A stretch of DNA of 9,566 bases from an uncultured Collinsella sp. (lineage in GTDB: Bacteria; Actinomycetota; Coriobacteriia; Coriobacteriales; Coriobacteriaceae), in assembly GCA_902488525.1 (NCBI GenBank), contig CABTWP010000060.1, forward strand, positions 1 through 9,566, in the 5' to 3' direction. Below the pieces are notes generated by a model that was not told the origin of the DNA, ran no database searches, and was given only the letters and a program-made list of their open reading frames with translations. How positions within the stretch are numbered: position 1 is the first letter of the stretch; each line of letters opens with the position of its first letter. Shown piece after piece: positions 1 to 5,585 of the stretch. The position numbers and the translations under genes are program-made.

Positions 1-118
1 CAACGACGTGCTGTACAAGGAGGGCCTGGACCTTCTCGTCGTGCCCTCCGCCGAGCTCTCCCGCGGCCGCGGCGGCCCGCGCTGCATGAGCATGCCCTTC
101 TGGCGCGAGGACCTCTAA
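1..118 (+). CDS. arcA: arginine deiminase, C-terminal fragment (5' end outside window)
   Basis: Arginine deiminase hydrolyses L-arginine to L-citrulline and ammonia in the cytoplasm, the first step of the arginine deiminase (ADI) pathway. Only the last 38 codons are present (full codons start at base 2, stop TAA at 116-118). The tail reads SRGRGGPRCMSMPFWRED, the family's C-terminal signature. The Cys in GPRCMS (codon 83-85) is the catalytic nucleophile that forms the amidino-enzyme intermediate. The gene is followed by ornithine carbamoyltransferase 105 bases downstream and then by a transporter, the usual ADI grouping. The fragment is too short to judge the rest of the protein, but the signature together with the neighbour makes the call firm. 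Confidence 0.93.
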   Translation, partial: NDVLYKEGLDLLVVPSAELSRGRGGPRCMSMPFWREDL

Positions 119-130
119 GTCTTTCCGTTT

Positions 131-178
131 CCGGTGCGGTCCCCCTACAACCGCACCGGCTTCGCCCGTTAAACGGGC
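131..178 (+). other. tandem hairpins between arcA and arcB
   Basis: Two inverted repeats fill the arcA-arcB gap. The first has arms CCGGTGCGGT (131-140) and ACCGCACCGG (150-159), a perfect 10-bp stem with a 9-base loop. The second is GCCCGTT-A-AACGGGC (164-178). Neither is followed by a T tract, so this does not look like a full terminator. It could stabilise or process the message so that arcA and arcB levels differ, or the second dyad could be a protein site. The structure is seen directly; the role is inferred. Confidence 0.5.
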
Positions 179-223
179 AACACTGATACTTACGTAATTC
201 ATTTCTTCGAAAGGAATCGAACC

Positions 224-1219
224 ATGGGTGTTAACCTCTCCGGCCGTAGCTTCCTCAAGCTTCTCGACCTCACCACCGAGGAGATCGAGTACCTGCTCAA
301 GCTCTCCAAGAACTTCAAGGATATGAAGCGCGCTGGCGTTCCGCATCGCTATCTCGAGGGCAAGAACATCGTTCTGCTCTTCCAGAAGACCTCCACTCGT
401 ACCCGCTGCGCCTTCGAGGTCGGCGGCATGGACCTGGGCATGGGCGTGACCTATCTCGATCCCGGTTCGTCGCAGATGGGCAAGAAGGAGTCCATCGAGG
501 ACACCGCCCGCGTTCTCGGCCGCATGTATGACGGCATCGAGTTCCGTGGCTTTGCCCAGGACGACGTCGAGGAGCTCGCTGCTAAGTCCGGCGTGCCCGT
601 GTGGAACGGCCTGACCACTGAGTGGCATCCCACCCAGATGCTCGCCGATATCCTGACCGTCCAGGAGAACTTCAACTACGACATCAAGGGCAAGACCCTC
701 GTCTTCATGGGCGACTGCAAGAACAACGTCGCTCGTTCCCTCATGGTCGTCTGCTCCAAGCTCGGCATGAACTTCGTGGCCTGCGGCCCCGAGGAGTGCA
801 TGCCCGCCGACGACGTCATCGAGGCCTGCAAGCCCATCGCCGAGGCCAACGGTTGCACCATCAAGCTGACCACCGACGTCAAGGACGGCGTCACCGGTGC
901 CGACGTTATCTACACCGACGTGTGGGTCTCCATGGGCGAGCCCGACGAGGTCTGGGCCGAGCGCATCGCTCAGCTCACCCCGTATCGTGTCACCTCCGAG
1001 GTCATGGCTATGGCCAACCCGGGTGCCATCTTCCTGCACTGCCTGCCCAGCTTCCACGACACCAACACCACCATTGGCGCCGAGAAGTGCGAGCAGTTCG
1101 GCATCACCGAGCAGGAGGTCACCGACGAGGTCTTCGAGAGCCCCGCTTCCAAGGTCTTCGACGAGGCCGAGAACCGCATGCACACCATCAAGGCTGTCAT
1201 GTACGCCACGCTCAAGTAA
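224..1219 (+). CDS. arcB: ornithine carbamoyltransferase (catabolic type by context)
   Basis: The enzyme interconverts ornithine plus carbamoyl phosphate with citrulline plus phosphate. Next to arcA it most likely runs in the catabolic direction, supplying carbamoyl phosphate for carbamate kinase. The 331-aa length is normal for the family. Carbamoyl-phosphate-binding motif STRTR is at residues 57-61, HPTQ at 135-138, and HCLP, whose Cys contacts ornithine, at 272-275. The SMG loop (VSMGEPDE) that closes over ornithine is also present, which separates it from aspartate carbamoyltransferase. The ATG at 224 has AAGGA at 211-215, 8 bases upstream. A strong terminator follows the gene. The symbol argF would be equally defensible on sequence alone; arcB is chosen from the neighbourhood. 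Confidence 0.95.
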   Translation: MGVNLSGRSFLKLLDLTTEEIEYLLKLSKNFKDMKRAGVPHRYLEGKNIVLLFQKTSTRTRCAFEVGGMDLGMGVTYLDPGSSQMGKKESIEDTARVLGRMYDGIEFRGFAQDDVEELAAKSGVPVWNGLTTEWHPTQMLADILTVQENFNYDIKGKTLVFMGDCKNNVARSLMVVCSKLGMNFVACGPEECMPADDVIEACKPIAEANGCTIKLTTDVKDGVTGADVIYTDVWVSMGEPDEVWAERIAQLTPYRVTSEVMAMANPGAIFLHCLPSFHDTNTTIGAEKCEQFGITEQEVTDEVFESPASKVFDEAENRMHTIKAVMYATLK

Positions 1220-1235
1220 GAGCATCTAGCATCTC

Positions 1236-1271
1236 GCTCGGGGTGTATTGCTGCACACCCCGAGCAGTTTT
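1236..1271 (+). terminator. intrinsic terminator after arcB
   Basis: An 11-bp perfect stem, GCTCGGGGTGT (1236-1246) with ACACCCCGAGC (1255-1265), encloses an 8-base loop. It is followed by AG and TTTT (1268-1271). It sits 16 bases after the arcB stop and before the transporter gene. It therefore either ends the arcA-arcB transcript or lets through only part of it, making transporter expression lower or separately controlled. Confidence 0.85.
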
Positions 1272-1282
1272 ATCTGGTAATA

Positions 1283-1333
1283 ATCTCGCATCAAGCGGCA
1301 GGCACGGCACGGAAGAGCCGCTTCTGGCGAGAT
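1283..1333 (+). promoter_or_regulatory. bipartite stem in the transporter gene leader
   Basis: Two nested perfect stems share one axis. The outer stem is ATCTCGC (1283-1289) with GCGAGAT (1327-1333). The inner stem is AAGCGGC (1293-1299) with GCCGCTT (1317-1323). They are separated by a symmetric 3x3 internal loop (ATC opposite CTG) and capped by a 17-base loop containing GGCACGGCACGG. The element starts 11 bases after the terminator T tract and ends 17 bases before the AGGGGGG ribosome-binding site of the transporter gene. It looks like a structured 5' leader or a protein-binding RNA/DNA site. No known riboswitch class was recognised. Confidence 0.5.
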
Positions 1334-1366
1334 CAGTAAATGATTTATGAAGGGGGGATGAGAACT

Positions 1367-2845
1367 ATGACTGAGACCGCTAAGAAAAAGCGCGGTATGC
1401 CTTCATCGTTCACCATTCTTCTTGCTCTGCTGGCAATTGTCGCAGTGATTACCGTTATCGTCTCCGGCACGTCCGGCGGCGCGGTTACTGCCGCCCGTCT
1501 GAGCGATTTCTGCACCGCCCCGATTAAGGGCTTCGCTGACGCTCTGCCCGTCTGCCTCTTCGTTATGATCCTGGGCGGCTTCCTCGGTATGATGACCGAG
1601 ACCGGCGCCCTGGACAACGGCATCGCCGTTCTGGTGCAGAAGCTTAAGGGCAACGAGATTATGCTCATTCCCGTGCTGATGCTCATCTTCTCCCTCGGTG
1701 GTACCACCTATGGTATGTGCGAGGAGACCGTTCCCTTCTACGCCCTGCTCGCCGCTACCATGATGGCCGCTGGCTTCGACCCCATGGTCGGTGCCGCTAC
1801 CGTCCTGCTCGGCGCTGGCTGCGGCTGCCTGGGCTCCACGGTTAACCCGTTCGCCGTCGGCGCTGCCGTCGACGCTCTGACCGGCGTTGGCATTGAGGTC
1901 AACCAGTCCATCATCATCGGCCTCGGTGCCGTCCTGTGGATTGTCACTACCGCTATGTCCATCTTCTTCGTGATGAGCTACGCCAAGAAGGTCAAGGCTG
2001 ACAAGGGTTCCACCATCCTGTCGATGCAGGAGCTCAAGGACGCCGAAGAGGCTCACGGCAAGGCTGCTTCCGAGGTCCACAAGGAGGTCAAGCTCACCGG
2101 TCGTCAGAAGGGTGTTCTGATTGCCTTCGCCTTCACCTTCGTCGTCATGATCGTCGGCTTCATTCCGCTGGCCGACCTCAACGAGGGCGTCGCTAACTTC
2201 TTCGACGCTGGCGCTGTCTACGACGCCGACGGTAACGCCGTCGTCCAGGGCTGGTCTGCCCTGATCACCGGCCTGCCCATTGGCCAGTGGTACTTCGACG
2301 AGGCTTCCACCTGGTTCTTCCTCATGGCCGTCCTGATCGGTATCATCGGTGGCCTGTCCGAGAAGCAGATCGTTAACACCTTTATCACCGGCGCTGCCGA
2401 CATGATGTCCGTTGTTCTCGTCATCGCCCTCGCCCGTGGTATCTCCGTCCTCATGGCTAACACCGGCCTCGATGTCTTCGTCCTCGACGCTGCCGCCAAT
2501 GCCCTGGCTGGCCTGTCCGGCGTGATCTTCGCTCCCATGAGCTTCCTGGTCTACTTCGGCCTGTCCTTCCTGATCCCCTCGACCTCCGGTATGGCCACCG
2601 TCTCCATGCCCATCATGGGACCGCTGGCTGTTAAGCTCGGCTTCTCGCCTGAGGTCATGGTCATGATCTTCTCCGCCGCCATCGGTGTCGTGAACCTATT
2701 CACCCCGACCTCCGGCGCCATCATGGGCGGTCTCGCCCTGGCCAAGATCGAGTGGACGACCTGGCTCAAGTTTGCCCTTAAGCTCATCGTCGCGCTCTCC
2801 GTCGTCTGCGCCATCATCCTGACCGTCGCCTGCGTGTTGATCTAA
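1367..2845 (+). CDS. YfcC/ArcD-type transporter, probable arginine/ornithine antiporter
   Basis: A polytopic inner-membrane protein of 492 aa from the chosen start. It resembles the YfcC/DcuC-like family, whose members beside ADI genes (for example in streptococci) act as ArcD arginine:ornithine exchangers. A short basic N-terminus (KKKRG) precedes the first membrane helix (about residues 14-34). Two similar halves each carry re-entrant-type motifs: GGTTYGMCEET (111-121) and GSTVNPFA (156-163) in the first, PSTSG (404-408) and TPTSGA (446-451) in the second. A hydrophilic linker (about 205-250) separates the halves. Three in-frame ATGs exist (1340, 1358, 1367). The one at 1367 has AGGGGGG 9 bases upstream, whereas 1358 abuts the G run. 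Substrate is inferred from arcA and arcB; the family also contains dicarboxylate and peptide-related members. Confidence 0.85.
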   Translation: MTETAKKKRGMPSSFTILLALLAIVAVITVIVSGTSGGAVTAARLSDFCTAPIKGFADALPVCLFVMILGGFLGMMTETGALDNGIAVLVQKLKGNEIMLIPVLMLIFSLGGTTYGMCEETVPFYALLAATMMAAGFDPMVGAATVLLGAGCGCLGSTVNPFAVGAAVDALTGVGIEVNQSIIIGLGAVLWIVTTAMSIFFVMSYAKKVKADKGSTILSMQELKDAEEAHGKAASEVHKEVKLTGRQKGVLIAFAFTFVVMIVGFIPLADLNEGVANFFDAGAVYDADGNAVVQGWSALITGLPIGQWYFDEASTWFFLMAVLIGIIGGLSEKQIVNTFITGAADMMSVVLVIALARGISVLMANTGLDVFVLDAAANALAGLSGVIFAPMSFLVYFGLSFLIPSTSGMATVSMPIMGPLAVKLGFSPEVMVMIFSAAIGVVNLFTPTSGAIMGGLALAKIEWTTWLKFALKLIVALSVVCAIILTVACVLI

Positions 2846-2943
2846 GTACCCAACGGGTACCCCACGGAAACCTTGACGATCCTGTAGAGGATCACCTGGT
2901 CATCGTCTGTCCGGCGGGGTAAACCCACCGGTAGACTCCTACC
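2846..2943 (+). other. cluster of four small hairpins directly after the transporter gene
   Basis: Starting at the base after the stop codon there are four hairpins. They are GTACCC-AAC-GGGTAC (2846-2860), GATCCT-GTAG-AGGATC (2878-2893), CCGGCGGG/CCCACCGG with one mismatch (2911-2931), and GGTAG-ACTC-CTACC (2930-2943). A competing stem pairs GACGAT (2875-2880) with ATCGTC (2902-2907) and excludes the full second hairpin. None has a T tract. Together they resemble a folded RNA 3' region rather than a simple terminator. Confidence 0.5.
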
Positions 2944-2947
2944 TTTA

Positions 2948-2989
2948 GCCCCCTTCCGTTCCGTGCGCGGGAGGGGGCGCTCTTGTGTT
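2948..2989 (+). terminator. probable terminator of the transporter transcript
   Basis: An 11-bp stem, GCCCCCTTCCG (2948-2958) with CGGGAGGGGGC (2968-2978), has one G-U pair and a 9-base loop. It is followed by a T-rich but interrupted tail (GCTCTTGTGTT). It is about 100 bases past the transporter stop. The stem is strong, but the tail is poorer than in the other terminators of this window. Confidence 0.55.
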
Positions 2990-3014
2990 CCGGCGTTTTA
3001 CCAAACGCCGGAAC
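2987..3014. repeat. perfect 12-bp inverted repeat
   Basis: GTTCCGGCGTTT (2987-2998) pairs perfectly with AAACGCCGGAAC (3003-3014) around the loop TACC. It overlaps the tail of the preceding terminator-like hairpin. Its arms end in TTT on one strand and read AAA on the other, so it could also serve as a bidirectional terminator. Confidence 0.6.
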
Positions 3015-3027
3015 CACTCGACGCTGC

Positions 3028-3125
3028 AAGCCCGCCAGAGCGGCAATCTGACGTTCAATCGTCGGGCATGGCCAAAAGGCCTATGCCCTCCTCTTTCACG
3101 TCACCTTGCTCGCTCTGGCGGGCTT
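3028..3125. repeat. large compound palindrome (about 98 bases)
   Basis: The outer arms AAGCCCGCCAGAGCG (3028-3042) and CGCTCTGGCGGGCTT (3111-3125) match perfectly over 15 bp. They continue with GCAA (3043-3046) and TTGC (3106-3109) past one bulged T. Further in, TGACGT (3049-3054) pairs with ACGTCA (3098-3103). The tip is GGGCATGGCC-AAAA-GGCC-T-ATGCCC (3064-3088). The whole can fold as one long interrupted hairpin. It could be a REP/BIME-like repeat, a non-autonomous element, or a structured RNA. No target-site duplication was seen and no transposase lies in the window. Confidence 0.65.
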
Positions 3126-3176
3126 TCGCTGACTTTTGCTCCACCTGCGGCGCTGCCATTGTTGGTGTTATGGGGC

Positions 3177-3247
3177 GGTGCAATGGGGTCAGGTTAGTTT
3201 GCACCAAATATGTCCGACAAGAGGTTTGACGGATGTTTGGTTGGTGC
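3177..3247 (+). promoter_or_regulatory. GGTGC inverted-repeat set upstream of the DUF1846 promoter
   Basis: GGTGCAA (3177-3183) is complementary to TTGCACC (3199-3205). The overlapping GCACCAA (3201-3207) is complementary to TTGGTGC (3241-3247). The middle element can therefore pair with either side. A weaker inner dyad TCCG/CGGA (3213-3216, 3230-3233) lies between. The set ends about 39 bases before the -10 box at 3286, so a set of operator sites for the DUF1846 gene is plausible. No regulator is identified. Confidence 0.35.
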
Positions 3248-3285
3248 CTGTTGATGGTCTGGGTATCGGGGAGGGCGGGCTCCGT

Positions 3286-3291
3286 TATAAT
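3286..3291 (+). promoter_or_regulatory. -10 box (TATAAT) for the DUF1846 gene
   Basis: A perfect TATAAT lies 40 bases before the chosen start codon, giving a leader of roughly 33 bases. No good -35 hexamer is found at 16-18 bases spacing (GTATCG is the base content there). If used, this promoter probably depends on an activator or on other contacts. Confidence 0.5.
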
Positions 3292-3330
3292 CGCCTAGAA
3301 CATTAAATGGAAACGGGACGGGAGCCATAT

Positions 3331-4812
3331 ATGCGCCAGGGTTTCGACAACGCGAAGTATATCGAGCTGCAGGCTGCTCACATTAAGGAGCGCATCTCGC
3401 AGTTTGGCGGCAAGCTCTATTTGGAGTTTGGCGGTAAGCTATTCGATGACTATCATGCGAGCCGCGTGCTACCGGGTTTTGAACCGGACAGCAAGTTCCG
3501 CATGCTCAAGAGCATCGCCGACGATGTCGAGGTTATCATCGCGATCAACGCGAACCACATCGAGAAAAACAAGGCTCGTGGTGACCTGGGCATTACCTAT
3601 GACGAGGATGTGCTGCGCCTGGTTGACCTGTTCCGCGGCAACGGCTTTGCCGTCGCGGCTGTGGTCATCACCCAGTACGCTGGCCAGCCTGCTGCTGATG
3701 TGTTCCGCAACCGCCTGAACGCGCTCGGTATTCCCGCCAAGCTGCACTATCCCATCGAGGGGTATCCGCACGATGTCGATCTGATCGTGTCCGACGATGG
3801 CTACGGCAAGAACGAGTTTGTCGAGACCACGCGTCCGCTCGTCGTGGTCACCGCTCCCGGCCCCGGCTCAGGCAAGCTCGCCACTTGCCTCTCGCAGCTC
3901 TATCACGAGCACAAGCACGGCACCGCCGCCGGCTACGCCAAGTTCGAGACTTTCCCGGTCTGGAATCTGCCCCTCACGCATCCGGTCAACATCGCCTATG
4001 AGGCAGCAACGGCCGATCTCGACGATGCCAATATCATCGACTCCTTCCACTTGGAGGCCTACAACAAGACCACGGTCAACTACAACCGCGACGTCGAGGC
4101 CTTCCCGGTGGTCCGTGCTCTGATGGAAAAGATCCTGGGCAAGAGCCCCTATCAGAGTCCTACGGACATGGGCGTCAATATGGTCGGCTTTGCCATCACC
4201 GATGACGATGCCTGCCGCGACGCTTCCAAGATGGAGATCGTCCGCCGCTACTTTACCGCGGTCGAAAATGTGCGCCGTACCGGCGTGGGCGATGAGCAAG
4301 TCGACCGTCTCAAGATTATTATGAAGAAAGCCGGCATCGATAAGAACTACTCACCGGCGCGCTCGGCGGCCCTCACCAGGGAGCAGCTGACGGGTGGTCC
4401 CGTGGGTGCCATGGTCATGCCCGATGGCTCCGTGGTGACCGGTAAGACCTCCACGCGCCTGGGCGCCGCAAGTTCGCTCATTATGAACGCCCTCAAGCAT
4501 GTCTCGGGCGTCGACCTTGAGCTTGAGGTCATTAGCGATGAGGCGATCGAGCCCATCAGCAAGCTCAAGACGCATTTCCTGGGAAGCAAAAACCCGCGCC
4601 TCCACACCGACGAGACGCTTATGGCGTTGTCGATCACCTCGGCCACGAGTGAGACGGCCGCTCGCGTCCTTTCGGGCCTGGAGCAGCTGCGCGGTTGCGA
4701 TGCCTTCTTTAGCGTGATCATCTCGCCGACGGACGAGACGGTACTGCGCAAACTGGGTATCAACGTGTGCTGCGAGCCCAAGTTTGAGCGCCGCGGTTTC
4801 TTTCACCGCTAA
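3331..4812 (+). CDS. DUF1846 family protein, function unknown
   Basis: A 493-aa soluble protein recognised as DUF1846 from its N-terminus (MRQGFDNAKY...) and the block LYLEFGGKLFDDYHASR followed by VLPGFEPDSK. The family is widespread in gut Firmicutes and Coriobacteria and has no established biochemical role. A glycine-rich APGPGSGKLA segment at residues 175-184 looks like a nucleotide-binding P loop. The preceding strand VVVT fits that reading, but this is inference. The start at 3331 is preferred over the ATG at 3307, because GGGAG (3320-3324) lies 6 bases upstream and the family's conserved N-terminus begins here. The gene stands alone, with its own -10 box and terminator, and its neighbours give no clue to function. 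No signal peptide or membrane helix is apparent. Confidence 0.9.
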   Translation: MRQGFDNAKYIELQAAHIKERISQFGGKLYLEFGGKLFDDYHASRVLPGFEPDSKFRMLKSIADDVEVIIAINANHIEKNKARGDLGITYDEDVLRLVDLFRGNGFAVAAVVITQYAGQPAADVFRNRLNALGIPAKLHYPIEGYPHDVDLIVSDDGYGKNEFVETTRPLVVVTAPGPGSGKLATCLSQLYHEHKHGTAAGYAKFETFPVWNLPLTHPVNIAYEAATADLDDANIIDSFHLEAYNKTTVNYNRDVEAFPVVRALMEKILGKSPYQSPTDMGVNMVGFAITDDDACRDASKMEIVRRYFTAVENVRRTGVGDEQVDRLKIIMKKAGIDKNYSPARSAALTREQLTGGPVGAMVMPDGSVVTGKTSTRLGAASSLIMNALKHVSGVDLELEVISDEAIEPISKLKTHFLGSKNPRLHTDETLMALSITSATSETAARVLSGLEQLRGCDAFFSVIISPTDETVLRKLGINVCCEPKFERRGFFHR

Positions 4813-4846
4813 GTTTGAAGCACCGCGGTAATTGCATTGCATTTTG

Positions 4847-4879
4847 GCCGTATCGGGTTAGCGCCCGGTACGGCTTTTT
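4847..4879 (+). terminator. intrinsic terminator after the DUF1846 gene
   Basis: GCCGTATCGGG (4847-4857) pairs with CCCGGTACGGC (4864-4874), 11 bp with one T-G pair and a 6-base loop. It is followed by TTTTT (4875-4879). It lies 34 bases after the stop codon and isolates this gene from the next. Confidence 0.9.
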
Positions 4880-4943
4880 GATCAATAAAGCGCCTATTTC
4901 GGCGAAAAATAGCTGTTTACCTGCCTAGAAACAATTTGAGCGG

Positions 4944-4951
4944 TATACAAT
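4944..4951 (+). promoter_or_regulatory. candidate -10 region for the winged-helix gene
   Basis: TATACAAT occurs in an AT-rich patch that is atypical for this GC-rich window, about 120 bases before the gene. The best -35 candidates (TTTACC at 4916) are spaced too far away, so only the -10 is proposed. Confidence 0.35.
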
Positions 4952-4985
4952 AACCGTAACTGTTTCATCCTTAGCGGGATGCCGC

Positions 4986-5039
4986 ATGATGGATATTACC
5001 TGCCATCGTGAGGTGTGTCGGTCGCGCACGGCGCGTTAG
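4986..5039 (+). CDS. possible 17-codon leader ORF (very tentative)
   Basis: Between the candidate promoter and the winged-helix gene an ATG-started reading frame gives MMDITCHREVCRSRTAR and stops with TAG at 5037-5039, 29 bases before the next start codon. Upstream GCGGGAT (4975-4981) is a poor ribosome-binding site and sits in a small GCGG-GATG-CCGC hairpin. The Cys- and Arg-containing peptide could be a leader peptide, but an ORF this short arises easily by chance. Confidence 0.15.
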   Translation: MMDITCHREVCRSRTAR

Positions 5040-5068
5040 ATGCTCGTGCTCGGTTTGAGGAGGCTGCT

Positions 5069-5407
5069 ATGGCGGGCAAGGGTCGTGCGAGTGTCAACGA
5101 TATGAAGCGTGTCGAGGTGCTGGTGTTGATGGAGATCGACCAGCAAACCGAAGACAATGGCGGGCCGTATGGTTTCTCGCGCAAAACGCTTGCCGAGCGC
5201 GTGGGGGTTTCGCCGTATCGTGCCCGCGCCGCAATCGATCGCTTGGATTCCGAAGGCATGATTGATGTCGTCTCGCGTTATAGCGACGACGGCGGTCAGC
5301 TTGCAAATGGCATTTGCCTCACCGAACGTGGCGAGTGGTATCTTGAGGGCGTTCGTACCGGCATGCTCGTTCAAGAAATGCTTGAGGACGAGGTTGCTAA
5401 TCGATAG
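5069..5407 (+). CDS. small winged helix-turn-helix protein, putative transcriptional regulator
   Basis: A 112-aa cytoplasmic protein consisting almost entirely of a winged-helix fold. Residues about 12-26 form a first helix (KRVEVLVLMEIDQQ). Residues 38-60 are a helix-turn-helix (RKTLAERVGVSPYRARAAIDRLD). Residues 61-84 give a helix end and wing (SEGMIDVVSRY...GICLTE). A C-terminal helix (86-108) ends in an acidic patch and may serve dimerisation. The pattern resembles MarR/PadR-size regulators, but I cannot assign a family or target. The start at 5069 is chosen because GAGGAGG (5057-5063) lies 5 bases upstream. An in-frame GTG at 5015 would add 18 residues without a comparable site. The gene is flanked by terminators, so it is its own transcription unit. 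Confidence 0.8.
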   Translation: MAGKGRASVNDMKRVEVLVLMEIDQQTEDNGGPYGFSRKTLAERVGVSPYRARAAIDRLDSEGMIDVVSRYSDDGGQLANGICLTERGEWYLEGVRTGMLVQEMLEDEVANR

Positions 5408-5431
5408 CAGCATGTAACCCTTGCCATAGCG

Positions 5432-5460
5432 ACGCCGCCTGGGAAACCGGGCGGCGTTTT
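5432..5460 (+). terminator. intrinsic terminator after the winged-helix gene
   Basis: ACGCCGCCTGG (5432-5442) and CCGGGCGGCGT (5447-5457) form an 11-bp stem with one T-G pair, closed by a GAAA tetraloop. It is followed by TTTTGTTT. It sits 24 bases after the stop codon and separates the gene from pyrG. Confidence 0.93.
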
Positions 5461-5498
5461 GTTTCAAGAGTGAGAAATGCAATCGCACGCGAGAAAAA

Positions 5499-5530
5499 TT
5501 GCGAACGGTCCGCGGCGCGAGTATTACAAT
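5499..5530 (+). promoter_or_regulatory. candidate pyrG promoter
   Basis: TTGCGA (5499-5504) is followed after 17 bases by TATTAC (5522-5527), which overlaps TACAAT (5525-5530). It lies just downstream of the terminator and about 55 bases before the pyrG start, the only convincing promoter-like pair in this gap. The long G or C stutter start used to control pyrG in some Gram-positives is not evident. Confidence 0.45.
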
Positions 5531-5585
5531 GAAGACCCGTAAGATGTGGATAAACAACTTCTACGGGAAGCGCAGGTAACTCAAT

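Noticed and set aside
622..1350. A 242-codon open frame overlapping arcB in another frame
   Set aside because: It is a His/Arg-rich shadow of arcB, whose own frame is fully supported by motifs.
2963..3229. An 88-codon open frame on the + strand in the hairpin region
   Set aside because: It runs through the large palindromes, has no recognisable domain or good ribosome-binding site, and the composition looks like non-coding repeat sequence.
3251..3291. TTGATG as the -35 box for the DUF1846 promoter
   Set aside because: The spacer to the TATAAT box is 29 bases, far too long for a sigma-A promoter.
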